From Paenibacillus hamazuiensis (GTDB lineage: Bacteria; Bacillota; Bacilli; Paenibacillales; NBRC-103111): a stretch of DNA of 64,000 nt. The position numbers and the translations under genes were made by a program. How positions within the stretch are numbered: position 1 is the stretch's first letter; every line of letters begins with the position of its first letter. The stretch lies in the NCBI RefSeq assembly GCF_023276405.1, contig NZ_JALRMO010000001.1, forward strand, positions 4,774,001 to 4,838,000, in the 5' to 3' direction. Of the stretch, positions 35,007 through 43,856 are shown one piece after another. The notes below the pieces were generated by a model. That model was given only the letters and a program-made list of their open reading frames with translations. It had not been told where the DNA came from and made no database searches.

Positions 35007-35645
35007 TGAAGCTTTTCTGCGGGTGAGCGAAGCGATCAGTGCGATCAGCGACAATACGAGCGCACCCGCCGACATATACAGCGGAGCCTGCGAGCCGGCG
35101 CCCGCGGAAGCGGCCGGTTGAGCGGCTGCCGGGGCGGCAGCGGCGGTGTTGCCGTGACTGTCGGTCGCCGCTCCGGTCGGCTTCGGCTTTACGGCCGTAA
35201 CCGAAGCCGGCTTATCCGAGCCCTCCGCTCCGGTCCATTCGACGACGGTGCCGTCCTTGTACGTTTGGTACGCTTTCCATACGAGCTTGGACGCGTTGTC
35301 GCCGACTTTGCCCTGCATGTAAAACTCGCCGAATTCCGTCGACTTCAGCCCTTCGCCTTGCGCAGTCCAAACGACTCCGGTAATTTTGCCGTTCGCGTCT
35401 TTCGACACTTCATAGCTCCATCCCGGCTTCGGTTCGAAACGGGAAATCGACACATCGTCTACAGGAAACTTCACTTCCACCTTGACAGTCGGCACGTCTT
35501 TTTCCGTCGGCACGCGGACGGCGAATTTTTCATACGTTCCTTGAACGACCTGGTTCGGAAGCACCGTGACATGAGCGCTGGCTACTCCGGAAGCGAGAAT
35601 GGCGATCATCATGCAAATAAGCAGCATAAATACGTGTTTCTTCAA
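34998..35645 (-). CDS. YcnI-like (DUF1775) copper-associated membrane-anchored protein
   Basis: The protein has 215 residues, starting at TTG 35645. The signal peptide ends ASGVASA, so the mature chain begins at His (HVTVLPNQVV). An N-terminal His is the copper ligand in characterised YcnI. The DUF1775 beta-domain spans about 25-145 (FAVRVPTEKDVPTVKVEVKF, PGWSYEVSKD, VVWTAQGEG, FGEFYMQGKVGD). An Ala/Pro-rich linker, a C-terminal transmembrane helix (LYMSAGALVLSLIALIASL) and a basic tail anchor it outside the membrane. YcnI is usually beside the copper importer YcnJ, which is not present here. The next genes upstream are a two-component pair. Confidence 0.87.
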   Translation of the reverse strand: MKKHVFMLLICMMIAILASGVASAHVTVLPNQVVQGTYEKFAVRVPTEKDVPTVKVEVKFPVDDVSISRFEPKPGWSYEVSKDANGKITGVVWTAQGEGLKSTEFGEFYMQGKVGDNASKLVWKAYQTYKDGTVVEWTGAEGSDKPASVTAVKPKPTGAATDSHGNTAAAAPAAAQPAASAGAGSQAPLYMSAGALVLSLIALIASLTRRKASSR

Positions 35646-35729
35646 AACAAATCAGTTCCTTTCGGCGGTTAATCTCGGTCATTACTCAATCTAACCGATC
35701 TTCGCCGAATTAAACATGACCCGATCGGG

Positions 35730-36395
35730 CTATTTCTGCGCCGCATTGTGTCCGGACTGTGTCAAGCCGTGCCGAACCGCATAGGCGGTGAGCTGCACCC
35801 GATTATCCATACCCAGCTTTCCCAGTATGTTTTTGATATGATTTTTCACCGTATTTTCCGTGATAAAAAGCCGCTCGGCGATTTGCCGGTTGCTGTCGCC
35901 CGCTGCGATCCGCGCGACGATTTCCAGCTCCCGCGCGGAGAGCACGCGGTGATCCGGGCTGTCCGGCTGCAGGTTCGAGCGAAACCGGTGAAAAAGCTTG
36001 TCCGCCATATTCCGCGACAGCTCGGAGCTGTCGTCCATCAAGGCGTGCAGGTACGCCGTCCAATCGTCGGGGTCCATGTTTTTGAGCAGGTACCCTTGCG
36101 CACCGTATTGAATGGCGGTGAACAAATCGGCCACATCGTCGGAGACGGTCAGCATCACCACCCGGACGTGCGGATGCTTCATCTTGATGATGCGGGTCGC
36201 TGCAAGGCCGCTCACCCCCGGCATGCTGATATCCATCAGTACGACGTCCGGCAGCAGCCGCCCGCACAGGGCGACGGCCTCCTCGCCGTCCTTCGCTTCG
36301 CCGACAAGCTCGAACAGCGGGTCTTCCTCCAGCAAACTGCGAACGGCCTCACGGGCCATCGGATGATCGTCGGCGATCAGCAGTCGGTATTTCAT
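35730..36395 (-). CDS. NarL/FixJ-type response regulator
   Basis: The protein has 221 residues from ATG 36395; the longer frame is inside the kinase gene. The receiver domain carries the acidic pair in LLIADDHP, the phospho-acceptor Asp55 in PDVVLMDISMPG, Thr/Ser in MLTVSDD, and Lys in YLLKNMD. The C-terminal LuxR helix-turn-helix is LSARELEIVARIAAGDSNRQ followed by FITENTVKNHIKNIL. It overlaps the histidine-kinase gene by 47 bp, so the two are translationally coupled. Target genes cannot be told. The neighbouring YcnI-like gene is one candidate. Confidence 0.93.
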   Translation of the reverse strand: MKYRLLIADDHPMAREAVRSLLEEDPLFELVGEAKDGEEAVALCGRLLPDVVLMDISMPGVSGLAATRIIKMKHPHVRVVMLTVSDDVADLFTAIQYGAQGYLLKNMDPDDWTAYLHALMDDSSELSRNMADKLFHRFRSNLQPDSPDHRVLSARELEIVARIAAGDSNRQIAERLFITENTVKNHIKNILGKLGMDNRVQLTAYAVRHGLTQSGHNAAQK

Positions 36396-37392
36396 CGAAC
36401 GATCCGCCCTTTCCCACAATTTCGATTTCCGTCCCGGCGCCGGGAGCGGTGTGCACGCGCAGCTCGCCTCCCAGCTCACGGGCTCTCTTGCGCAGCAAGG
36501 TCAGCCCGTAAGCGGTCGGGTCCGGTGACGGCACGGCCATGCCGATGCCGTCGTCCTTGATCGACAGGCGCCAGCCTGCGGCGGCCGCTTGACCGGGGCC
36601 CGGCCCGGCCGACCCGGAGCCGGGAGCCGGTGCGCCGCCCGCCGGTACGCCGCTTCCCTCCGGCGTTTCGCCCTTAAGGCGGCCGGCCGCCGCTGAAGAA
36701 CGGCCCGGCTCGCGGCTGTCCGTGACAGGCGATTCGCCGCGCGAACGAATATGCACCGCCGGCCGACCATCCGTGTCGCGGTGCCATTCCAGCGTCACAA
36801 CGGCCCGGCTTGCGCGCGAATGCTTGCGTATGTTCGTGCAAGCCTCCTGAATGATGCCGAACAGCTGCAGCTCCTGCGACACGTCGAACACACCGTCCGG
36901 CACGCCGTAGCGCAGCTCCGCTTCGATGCCGGTCATCGCGCTCCACTCCTGCAGCCACACGCGCGTCCGGTGGCGCAGCGAAATCCCTTCGCCCGGCGGC
37001 GTCCGCAGGTTAAAGATCGCCTGCCGCAGGTGATTGTCGATCTCGGTAACGGCCGAGCGCGCCTCCTCCGTTTTCCCCTGCTTCAGCTTCACATTCAGAA
37101 AAAACAGCATTTGCGCGATGTTGTCGTGAAGCTCCCGGGCAAGCCGCTCCCGCTCTTCGTAAACGGCCCGGTGCGCCCGTTCCTCGGCGAGCCTGCGGCT
37201 CATCCGCTCGATTTTGCGGAACATCCATTGGGCGAACAGAAACGACAGCAGCAGCGTCAGCACCGTAATGTAAAAATTGCCGACTTCCATGGAAAGCATG
37301 TGCAGCAGCACTTCATGGCGAAAATACTCAAAGCCTCCGATAATAAGCGGCGGCAGCAGAATCGTAAACAATTTCAGCGTTTTGAGCGACAT
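36349..37392 (-). CDS. sensor histidine kinase of the NarX/DesK type
   Basis: The protein has 347 residues from ATG 37392, with GAGGGGAG upstream. Two N-terminal hydrophobic segments (LFTILLPPLIIGGF, FYITVLTLLLSFLFAQWMF) enclose a short loop, so there is no large sensor domain. The HisKA_3 box is ERLARELHDNIAQMLFFL, with His near residue 87. The ATPase domain has an N-box-like GIIQEACTNIRKHSRAS and a G-box SIKDDGIGM. Between them lies a Pro/Gly/Ala/Ser-rich insertion of about 65 residues not normal for the family. The ligand may be sensed within the membrane. Confidence 0.9.
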   Translation of the reverse strand: MSLKTLKLFTILLPPLIIGGFEYFRHEVLLHMLSMEVGNFYITVLTLLLSFLFAQWMFRKIERMSRRLAEERAHRAVYEERERLARELHDNIAQMLFFLNVKLKQGKTEEARSAVTEIDNHLRQAIFNLRTPPGEGISLRHRTRVWLQEWSAMTGIEAELRYGVPDGVFDVSQELQLFGIIQEACTNIRKHSRASRAVVTLEWHRDTDGRPAVHIRSRGESPVTDSREPGRSSAAAGRLKGETPEGSGVPAGGAPAPGSGSAGPGPGQAAAAGWRLSIKDDGIGMAVPSPDPTAYGLTLLRKRARELGGELRVHTAPGAGTEIEIVGKGGSFDEIPTADRRRSSDGP

Positions 37393-37539
37393 CCGTTCTC
37401 CCCTCTTCTTTTCCGCATCCGGGATACTGCAATTGCCCTTATACAATGTACGGCGATTGAACCTCTCACGACTAAAGTCGCGAGATTCCTGCGCTAAACG
37501 CTCCAACGAGCGAAGGTAGGCAGGCTACCCCCGTAGTCC

Positions 37540-37935
37540 CTACGGTTGGCATAACGATTTACGCTGAAAATAGTCTTTGCCTTCGGCAAGAATATTTCGA
37601 CTTGCGTTTATACCCCTTTGATGATGTTCATGGCACGAAGGGCAGGTCCAGTCACGAAGATTCAGATTTTTAACCTCTTTGTTTTGGTATACGAACAAAT
37701 CCCAATTTAGGCAACTTGATCTTATTGTCTATGACAGCAATATTTCCATTTGTCGACTTGGTTGTATAGGATTGCACTCATCCGCAAGGTTCTTTACGGA
37801 CGATTGAATCGCTATACTGTCCACTTCTTTTAGCCGTGTAAATTCGGATTTTGTTTTAGCGATTAGCGTGATTTGTTCTTGGCTCGGAAAGATACGAAAT
37901 TTGTAAGCTTTATGGATTTGTATGGTTTTCACCAC
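37540..37935 (-). pseudogene. collapsed tnpB (RNA-guided nuclease relic)
   Basis: The start is normal (HKAYKFRIFPSQEQITLIAK) but is followed in frame by VDSIAIQSSVKNLADE, with about 30 residues lost. A further jump and frameshift lead to [20 protein letters not shown] and then directly to the C-terminal zinc-finger end [16 protein letters not shown]. The first CxxC is missing and the RuvC-III Asp is changed (QRGINAS instead of DRDINAS). The RuvC-I and -II parts are absent, so no nuclease can be made. It overlaps the tnpA end by 26 bp. Confidence 0.85.
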
Positions 37936-38332
37936 CTTTCTGATTTTGAATATACTGTCGAATTTGCGCTTCGGTGTGTTCGCTTACGGTTGCTACAAAA
38001 TAAGAGGGATTCCACATGTTCCCTCCCCCGAGTTCCTTCTTTAGTTTTGGAAACTCTTTGAATAGAAGTCTTGCTGAAACACCTTTAAGAGCCTTGATTA
38101 TGCTTGGAATAGAATGTTGTGGAGTACAGTCCACCAAAAGATGAATATGGTCAAGATCGCTTTCGATCTCGGTAATGGTAATCTCATTGTCTGAAGCAAT
38201 TTTATGTAATATTTCCTTGAGCCGTTTATCTACATGGTCAGACAATACCTTATGCTTGTACTTCACACACCATACGATGTGGTATTGAATAGAATAGACG
38301 TACCCTCGTCCATGTTTAACTTCTGACATCAT
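37910..38332 (-). CDS. tnpA: IS200/IS605-family transposase TnpA
   Basis: The protein has 140 residues. The start is ATG 38332 or the adjacent ATG 38329, behind AGAGGTGG. It is a Y1 HUH transposase: the metal-binding HUH motif is DHIHLLVDC and the catalytic Tyr lies in AQIRQYIQNQK. YSIQYHIVWCVKYKHKVL is the usual N-terminal strand. It cuts and rejoins single-stranded DNA at the hairpin ends of the element. All key residues are present and the frame is complete, so the element could still be mobile or mobilise relatives. Confidence 0.93.
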   Translation of the reverse strand: MMSEVKHGRGYVYSIQYHIVWCVKYKHKVLSDHVDKRLKEILHKIASDNEITITEIESDLDHIHLLVDCTPQHSIPSIIKALKGVSARLLFKEFPKLKKELGGGNMWNPSYFVATVSEHTEAQIRQYIQNQKGGENHTNP

Positions 38333-38617
38333 TGTCCACCTCTTAACCCGAGGATAACATATGTCAATAGATTTTGTGAAGATGTCCTAATATTTATTTG
38401 TCTTTTTCTTATACTACAGCGTAACATGTGCCGGATGTAAAACGCACCAAAATTGGGGCACATCACATCCGAAGCGATTCATCTCATGACTAAAGTCACA
38501 AGTGTTCTCGGCTGAATCATAAAAAAACATTGCGGCAAAAAATCGCTTCCCGGAAGTAACATCGCCGGAAAACATCAAGCCCCGCAGATCCGGCACAAGT
38601 AAACTAAGATCACACCA

Positions 38618-38646
38618 TTGACTGAATAATCACAATGTTGTAATCT
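38618..38646 (+). promoter_or_regulatory. sigma-A promoter of fabH
   Basis: TTGACT (38618-38623), 17 bp, TAATCT (38641-38646). The FapR box begins 4 bp downstream, a position that would block transcription initiation. Confidence 0.65.
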
Positions 38647-38650
38647 GATA

Positions 38651-38667
38651 TTAGTACTTGGTACTAA
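38651..38667 (+). promoter_or_regulatory. FapR operator
   Basis: TTAGTACTTGGTACTAA is a near-perfect palindrome matching the known Bacillus FapR box type (TTAGTAC core repeats), placed just before a fatty-acid condensing-enzyme gene. FapR represses lipid synthesis genes and is released by malonyl-CoA. Confidence 0.88.
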
Positions 38668-38700
38668 TATCAAGTTCCAATCAAGTTATGAGGTGATCTT

Positions 38701-39747
38701 ATGTCGTTCAAAACAACAGGTTCGTCCGCTTCCGGCAGCATCGGCCGGCTTCCCAAATCCACTTCCCGAGCCCGCATCACCGCCATAGGCAGCTACGTCC
38801 CCGAACGTATACTGACCAATGCCGACCTTGAGCGCATGGTCGACACGAGCGACGAATGGATCGTACAGCGAACCGGCATTCGGGAACGCCGCATTTGCGC
38901 GCCCGACCAGTTTACGAGCGACCTTTGTATTGCCGCGGTAAAAGATTTGCTCGCCCGCTATCCCGTATCGCTGGATGACTTGGACTTGATCATCGTCGCC
39001 ACGCACACGGCCGAGCTCGCTTGTCCGAGCGCGGCATGCCTCGTCCAGGGCCATTTCGGCTTTCCGCGGGCGGGAGCGCTCGATATCAATGCGACGTGCG
39101 CCGGCTTCGTCTACGCGCTGCATTTGGCAAACGGCATGATCACCGCCGGCCTTCACCGCAAAATCCTCATCGTCGGAGCCGACGCATTGTCGAAAACGAC
39201 CGATTACACCGACCGGACAACGTGCATCCTGTTCGGCGACGGCGCAGGCGCAGTGCTGGTCGAACGCGATGACGAACGTCCCGGCTTCGTTGCCTACCAT
39301 GGCGGTTCGGACGGTACGGGAGCGATCCATTTGTACCGCACGATTTTAAGCAGCCGCCTGCAGGGCCGCGAGCTGAAAGCGGACGGCACCGTTGTGCAAA
39401 ACGGACGCGAAGTGTACAAATTCGCCGTCACCACCGTCCCCGCGGGAGTTGAGGCGCTGCTCCGGCAAACCGGGCTGACCGCCGGCGACATCGATCGGTT
39501 CATCCCGCACAGCGCCAATTTGCGCATTCTCGAATCCGTCTGCGAGCGGACCGGGATAACCATGGACCGAACGCTTCACACTATCGAGCGTTTCGGCAAC
39601 ACATCGGCGGCCACCATCCCCCTCGCCCTCGACCGTGGCGTCCGGGAAGGCCAGCTGAAGGACGGCGATACGGTGCTGATGTACGGCTTCGGCGGAGGGC
39701 TCGTGCACGCGGGGCTGCTCTGGCGCTGGAGCAGCTTCGATAAGTGA
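38701..39747 (+). CDS. fabH: beta-ketoacyl-ACP synthase III (FabH)
   Basis: The protein has 348 residues from ATG 38701 with GAGGTGA upstream. It is about 20-25 residues longer than usual because of a polar Ser/Thr/Gly-rich N-terminus. The catalytic triad is visible: Cys near 133 in INATCAGF, His near 269 in FIPHSANLRI (HQAN is more common) and Asn near 299 in FGNTSAATIP. The phosphopantetheine region RTGIRERR and GFGGGL near the end are typical. It starts fatty-acid synthesis by condensing acyl-CoA with malonyl-ACP. Regulation by FapR is indicated. It is a lone gene, so it may be a second FabH of the FabHB kind. Confidence 0.93.
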   Translation: MSFKTTGSSASGSIGRLPKSTSRARITAIGSYVPERILTNADLERMVDTSDEWIVQRTGIRERRICAPDQFTSDLCIAAVKDLLARYPVSLDDLDLIIVATHTAELACPSAACLVQGHFGFPRAGALDINATCAGFVYALHLANGMITAGLHRKILIVGADALSKTTDYTDRTTCILFGDGAGAVLVERDDERPGFVAYHGGSDGTGAIHLYRTILSSRLQGRELKADGTVVQNGREVYKFAVTTVPAGVEALLRQTGLTAGDIDRFIPHSANLRILESVCERTGITMDRTLHTIERFGNTSAATIPLALDRGVREGQLKDGDTVLMYGFGGGLVHAGLLWRWSSFDK

Positions 39748-39761
39748 GACGGAGAAAGAGA

Positions 39762-39791
39762 AGAGGCCCATGAATGAAATCATTGGCCTCT
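39762..39791. terminator. possible bidirectional hairpin between fabH and GT2
   Basis: AGAGGCC and GGCCTCT flank a 16-nt loop that itself holds ATGA/TCAT. There is no T-run, so termination is uncertain. Confidence 0.4.
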
Positions 39792-39872
39792 CCCGATCAG
39801 CTTTGTTGAAATTCTCCTATGCGGAAACGCTTGATTCCAGTAAAAGCCTCCCATAAATCACCCTTTCCGAAA

Positions 39873-41441
39873 CTACGGCAGCACAACGATTTTCTCTTTA
39901 CAGGAAGCGCAATATTTTGCGTATTGGATACAGGTTTCCAGCGAGGCATCCGGCTCCATAGGCCACCAGCGAATGGCTCCCGTAGGCGCTGCGGACGCGA
40001 ATCTTTCGATATCGGCCGGAATACGGCCGACGACAACAATCTCGGTCTCCCTGAAGCCCGTCTCCCCCCCCTTATGAAGGGTCCTCCATAGCTGGGTATG
40101 CTCCTTCTCGGAAGCGGAGAAGGGTATGGGAAACAGGATGGAAGTCTTCGAAGAATCTTCATGAAGAATATGGGCCGTTTTTCGGGCAGGATCATGCACA
40201 GCGGTTTCCCATACGCGTCTGTACGGCAAATGCTCCGGCAATCCGAACTGCTCCAGTCTGCCGCGTATTCGGTCGCGATAATACCGCTCCAATTCCCTTA
40301 CGAGAATCTGAATCTGCTTATTTCTAAGGAGCGTGGTGTTATTTCCGTGTTCGTTCCGATATTGGATGTAGAGCAAGTCGGGTACAGCGGCAAACTTCGT
40401 GCATAGAAACGTGCGGATCAGCAAGTCATAATCGTCCGATACCAGCAATTCATCGCGATGACCTCCAACCAAATGGTAACAATCCCTCGTCCAGGCACGG
40501 GGATGATTCGGTAAACCGACCAAGTGGCGAATGGTCTTCCCATTGAGTGTCGTATGTCGTTGTACGTTTTGCCACCGGTTCATTTTGTGCAGCCAAACCC
40601 GGTAATGGGTACTGTATCCGAAACCGCAATCCCAGCCATACCAGTGAGCATGGAGGTTGCTCGCATAGACCTCGGTGCAATCCCCGTAAACAAAACCGCA
40701 TTCGGGATTTTGCCGGAAAGCTTGAACGATTTTTTGCAAGCAGTCGGGAGTCAGCTCGTCGTCATGATCAACCTCCACCAAAATCTCTCCCGTACAAAGC
40801 CCGGCCGCATATCTCTTGAGCGCCCCAATGTATCCGTTACGGGAATCCTGCCTGTACCTGCGTACGCGAGAATCGTTCAGAGGAAGCAAAAATTGCTTGT
40901 AGGTTTCCTCCTCATCATCCGAGTCGTCCACGATAACCCACTCCCAATTCGTGTACGTCTGGTTCAGCAGCGACCGGTAAGGGCGCTCGATTTTATCCTT
41001 TGATCTAAAAGTGGCTGTAAATACGGAAACCAAGGGAACATCTGAAGAAAAACGGGTAGGAGACATCGGCTTGTTTTCCGGGAGAGGGTCGGTCTGTTTA
41101 AGCCAACAATAAAATACGTTCGACGGTTGAAGTTCTTCTGGCGAAGGAAAATGAAGCCACCGCTTTTTTTCGTGAAAAGGCAGCGACACAAGCGTGGAAC
41201 ATTCTCTCCAATCCTTCCCCAACGAAACGTAAACGCGGGGTTTATGCGGGGAACGATCCGATAACGGATCATCCGGACCATACAGCTTAACGGTGATGTA
41301 GTTCTCTTCCAATCTCGCAATGGCTTCTTTCAATTTATCCTTTGAAATATAACTTGGCACAAATAGGTGAGTTGTCAATAGAGGCGTTGCATCCGAAGAC
41401 AAGTTCATTCCCCTTTCTTTGATGTCGAAATGAATCATCAT
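39873..41441 (-). CDS. GT2-family glycosyltransferase with long N- and C-terminal extensions
   Basis: The protein has 522 residues from ATG 41441; an adjacent ATG at 41438 and one at 41408 are alternatives. The first 130 residues form a domain I do not recognise. The GT-A domain begins VSVFTATFRSKDKIERPYRS, with VIVDDSDDEEE and the metal-binding DHDDELTPDCL. LVSDDYDLLIR is probably the acceptor-side acidic motif. After about residue 400 a further domain with several Cys (YCASCKEK) follows. It probably transfers a sugar onto a surface glycan. It converges with fabH and is divergent from the next GT2 gene. Confidence 0.87.
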   Translation of the reverse strand: MMIHFDIKERGMNLSSDATPLLTTHLFVPSYISKDKLKEAIARLEENYITVKLYGPDDPLSDRSPHKPRVYVSLGKDWRECSTLVSLPFHEKKRWLHFPSPEELQPSNVFYCWLKQTDPLPENKPMSPTRFSSDVPLVSVFTATFRSKDKIERPYRSLLNQTYTNWEWVIVDDSDDEEETYKQFLLPLNDSRVRRYRQDSRNGYIGALKRYAAGLCTGEILVEVDHDDELTPDCLQKIVQAFRQNPECGFVYGDCTEVYASNLHAHWYGWDCGFGYSTHYRVWLHKMNRWQNVQRHTTLNGKTIRHLVGLPNHPRAWTRDCYHLVGGHRDELLVSDDYDLLIRTFLCTKFAAVPDLLYIQYRNEHGNNTTLLRNKQIQILVRELERYYRDRIRGRLEQFGLPEHLPYRRVWETAVHDPARKTAHILHEDSSKTSILFPIPFSASEKEHTQLWRTLHKGGETGFRETEIVVVGRIPADIERFASAAPTGAIRWWPMEPDASLETCIQYAKYCASCKEKIVVLP

Positions 41442-41736
41442 GACTCCGCCTCGGGTCCGACTTCCGCATCATCGGTCCCTCCGGCAAAAATAAGCTTGTC
41501 GTTCATTTTGCCGCTTTATCCTTAAGCATAAAGTTCGCTTTCGTTACAACAAGAAGCCCCTCCAATAACGAGCGTAAGTTCCGGTTTTTTTCTTGTAACC
41601 AAGTTGTATTTCAAACATAGTGTATTCCGTCATTGTTCCGGTGCTACAATTTCGCAGCCCAAAATGAATGAACGTTTCTCACGAAGACGCATACCCTAAG
41701 AATTGATCGGCATTTTTGAAGAAAGGTGGAGTCCTC

Positions 41737-42606
41737 TTGCAATCGCCGTTAGTTAGCGTACTGATTCCCGCTTATAACCGTCCCCTTACGCTGCGGGCAG
41801 CCATTGACAGTGTGTTGGAACAAACTTATCCGAATATCGAAGTCGTTATTTGTGACGACAGCACCAATAATGAAGTGCAGGAAATGGTTGAATCCGCTTA
41901 TTTAAACTCCTGTCCCCAGATCAAATACTACAAGAACGAACGAAATCTTTTTATTGAAAACTGGCATAAATGCTTCAATCTCTCATCGGGAGAATATATC
42001 AATTACTTGATGGACGATGACTTGTTTCATAAGGATAAAATTGCAAAAATGCTCTTCTTCTTTAATGAATTCGATAATATTAAGCTGGTTACGTCTTTTC
42101 GGCAAACCATCGGTGCATCGGGGGAAGTTCTTCCTCCCATCCATGCGACGGCCCGATTATATCAAGAAACGAGGATCATGGACGGAAAATTGCTTGGTAA
42201 CGCTGCATTAACCCGTTGTTTGAATGTCATAGGGGAACCCACGACAGTGATGTTTAAAAAATCCGACCTTACCGGGGAGTTCGGAATGTATCAAGGTAAA
42301 CAATATACTCTTCTCAATGACTTGGCGTCCTGGTTGTCGCTCCTCTCCAAGGGAAAAGCGGTTTATATTCCGGAAACGCTGAGTTATTTTCGACTGCATC
42401 CCCATCAAAATAACAATACGCTGGGAGTCCATGCATTCGGCGAATGGTTGGATATGATGATTGCATCAAGAGTAGACGGATTTCTCGAAACGGACGAATT
42501 GTATAAAACCGCTCTATTGTCTTATCAGCAGCGCATAAAAAACCATCCGTATTTTGCCGCGGATATCTTGAGAATTGAAACGATCTTAAAAACGCTAGAC
42601 TCTTAA
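41737..42606 (+). CDS. GT2-family glycosyltransferase
   Basis: The protein has 289 residues from TTG 41737, with AAAGGTGGA 6 nt upstream; TTG 41716 is too early. It is a GT-A fold: VSVLIPAYNRPLTLRAAIDS, EVVICDDSTN, and the metal-binding YLMDDDLFHKDKI in place of the usual DxD. No membrane helix is seen. The gene is AT-richer than its neighbours, as is common for glycan loci that move between strains. It is followed by the aminotransferase/acyltransferase pair on the same strand (110 bp), and so may attach the amino sugar those enzymes make. Confidence 0.88.
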   Translation: MQSPLVSVLIPAYNRPLTLRAAIDSVLEQTYPNIEVVICDDSTNNEVQEMVESAYLNSCPQIKYYKNERNLFIENWHKCFNLSSGEYINYLMDDDLFHKDKIAKMLFFFNEFDNIKLVTSFRQTIGASGEVLPPIHATARLYQETRIMDGKLLGNAALTRCLNVIGEPTTVMFKKSDLTGEFGMYQGKQYTLLNDLASWLSLLSKGKAVYIPETLSYFRLHPHQNNNTLGVHAFGEWLDMMIASRVDGFLETDELYKTALLSYQQRIKNHPYFAADILRIETILKTLDS

Positions 42607-42716
42607 AATTCTGAAGATCGGGAAGTCAGGTATTCGCCGTTCCTCATTTTCAAGGGTTTCATACTATAAGGTGAATGTTCATTTATTGCAAATCCTGAGA
42701 GAAATGAGGGCACCTC

Positions 42717-43856
42717 ATGTTTGAAATTCCCTTCCTACGGCCTAATTTGGTCAAAAAGGAGCGGCTGCTTTCCTATTTTGCACAAATTGAAGAAAGCCGG
42801 ATTTACTCCAATTACGGGCCTTTAAATAAAAAATTCGAGGAACGCGTTATTGATCAAATGTTTCAAGGTACAGGGGCGGCGGTAACCGTTCATAACGCTA
42901 CTCTCGGCCTCATGCTGGCGATTTCCCAAAGCAAGCGGCCCCAGGGCAAATATGCGGTGATGCCCAGCTTTACTTTCGCAGCCACCCCGCTCGCCGCCGA
43001 ATGGTGCGGTCTTGAGCCCTATTTCCTGGATATCGAGCGCGATGACTGGCAGATGAACAGGGATCAGTTGGAGCGGACCGTTGAGAAGCTGGGGCCGCAG
43101 ATAGCGGTCGTCGTCCCTTACGCCACTTTCGGTACGGCCATCGATTTATCCGTATATAATATGTTGGTGCATAGAGGAATTCCCGTAGTCATCGATGCTG
43201 CCGCCAGCTTCGGAACCGTCACTCCCGAGGAAGCCGCGCAATTCGGAAAAGGCTTTACAGGAGCGGTCGTATTCAGCTTTCACGCTACCAAAACGTTCGG
43301 TATCGGCGAGGGCGGCTTGGTCTACAGTGCAGACCGGGACCTCATTCAGCGTATTCGCCAGGCCGGGAATTTCGGTTTCTCCAGCGCCAGGGAATCGGTC
43401 ATGCCGGGCTTAAACAGTAAAATCTCCGAATATACTGCCGCAATCGCCTTAGCCACCTTCGACCAGTTCCAGACATCCATAGACAAACGAAAGGCGATCA
43501 TCGATTCCTATCGCCGGGAACTCGCCCGGACCGGCTTGCTGGAACAGGGATGGTCGGTGCAGAAGATACAAGGAAACGTGCCCCTGCAATTTTTCTCCAT
43601 CTTGAGTCCAAGCTCTCTCGACAACCGGGAAGTCGTCCATCGATTGGCTGCACATTCCATCGAGGCCAGAACATACTTTTCCCCTGCATGCCATCAGCAG
43701 AAGCATTTCAAAAGGTATCCCCACTCCAATCTTCGTGTAACGGAGCATGTGGCTAAACATATCGTCAGCTTGCCGTTGTGGGAGGAAATGAATGAAACCA
43801 CCGTTCAAACAATTGTAGGAGCGCTCGCTAGCATGGGAGGGGAAGCGAGCAAATGA
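42717..43856 (+). CDS. DegT/DnrJ/EryC1/StrS-family sugar aminotransferase
   Basis: The protein has 379 residues starting at ATG 42717. PLP is bound at Lys near 191 in VVFSFHATKTFGIGEGGLVY. VPYATFGTAIDL, PVVIDAAASFGT (the cofactor Asp) and NSKISEYTAAIALATFDQF are characteristic. The usual substrate is an NDP-4-keto-6-deoxysugar, which receives an amino group from glutamate. The downstream acyltransferase overlaps by 4 nt, and together they would make an N-acylated amino sugar of the bacillosamine/viosamine kind. A CATACTATA -10-like box at 42660 is suggestive of sporulation control, but no matching -35 was found. Confidence 0.9.
   Translation: MFEIPFLRPNLVKKERLLSYFAQIEESRIYSNYGPLNKKFEERVIDQMFQGTGAAVTVHNATLGLMLAISQSKRPQGKYAVMPSFTFAATPLAAEWCGLEPYFLDIERDDWQMNRDQLERTVEKLGPQIAVVVPYATFGTAIDLSVYNMLVHRGIPVVIDAAASFGTVTPEEAAQFGKGFTGAVVFSFHATKTFGIGEGGLVYSADRDLIQRIRQAGNFGFSSARESVMPGLNSKISEYTAAIALATFDQFQTSIDKRKAIIDSYRRELARTGLLEQGWSVQKIQGNVPLQFFSILSPSSLDNREVVHRLAAHSIEARTYFSPACHQQKHFKRYPHSNLRVTEHVAKHIVSLPLWEEMNETTVQTIVGALASMGGEASK

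Larger units (their letters stand above)
37460..38506 (-). mobile_element. IS200/IS605-family insertion sequence with degenerate tnpB
   Basis: The element is delimited by related subterminal hairpins. CTCACGACTAAAGTCGCGAG near 37465-37484 is the right end, beyond tnpB, and CTCATGACTAAAGTCACAAG near 38483-38502 is the left end, upstream of tnpA. Such imperfect palindromes are recognised by the single-strand transposase. tnpA is intact and tnpB is reduced to about 400 bp. It lies between the two-component genes and fabH. The exact cleavage sites were not determined. Confidence 0.75.

Noticed and set aside
37540-37935. Functional TnpB nuclease
   Set aside because: RuvC-I and -II are missing, the RuvC-III Asp is changed and the reading frame is broken.
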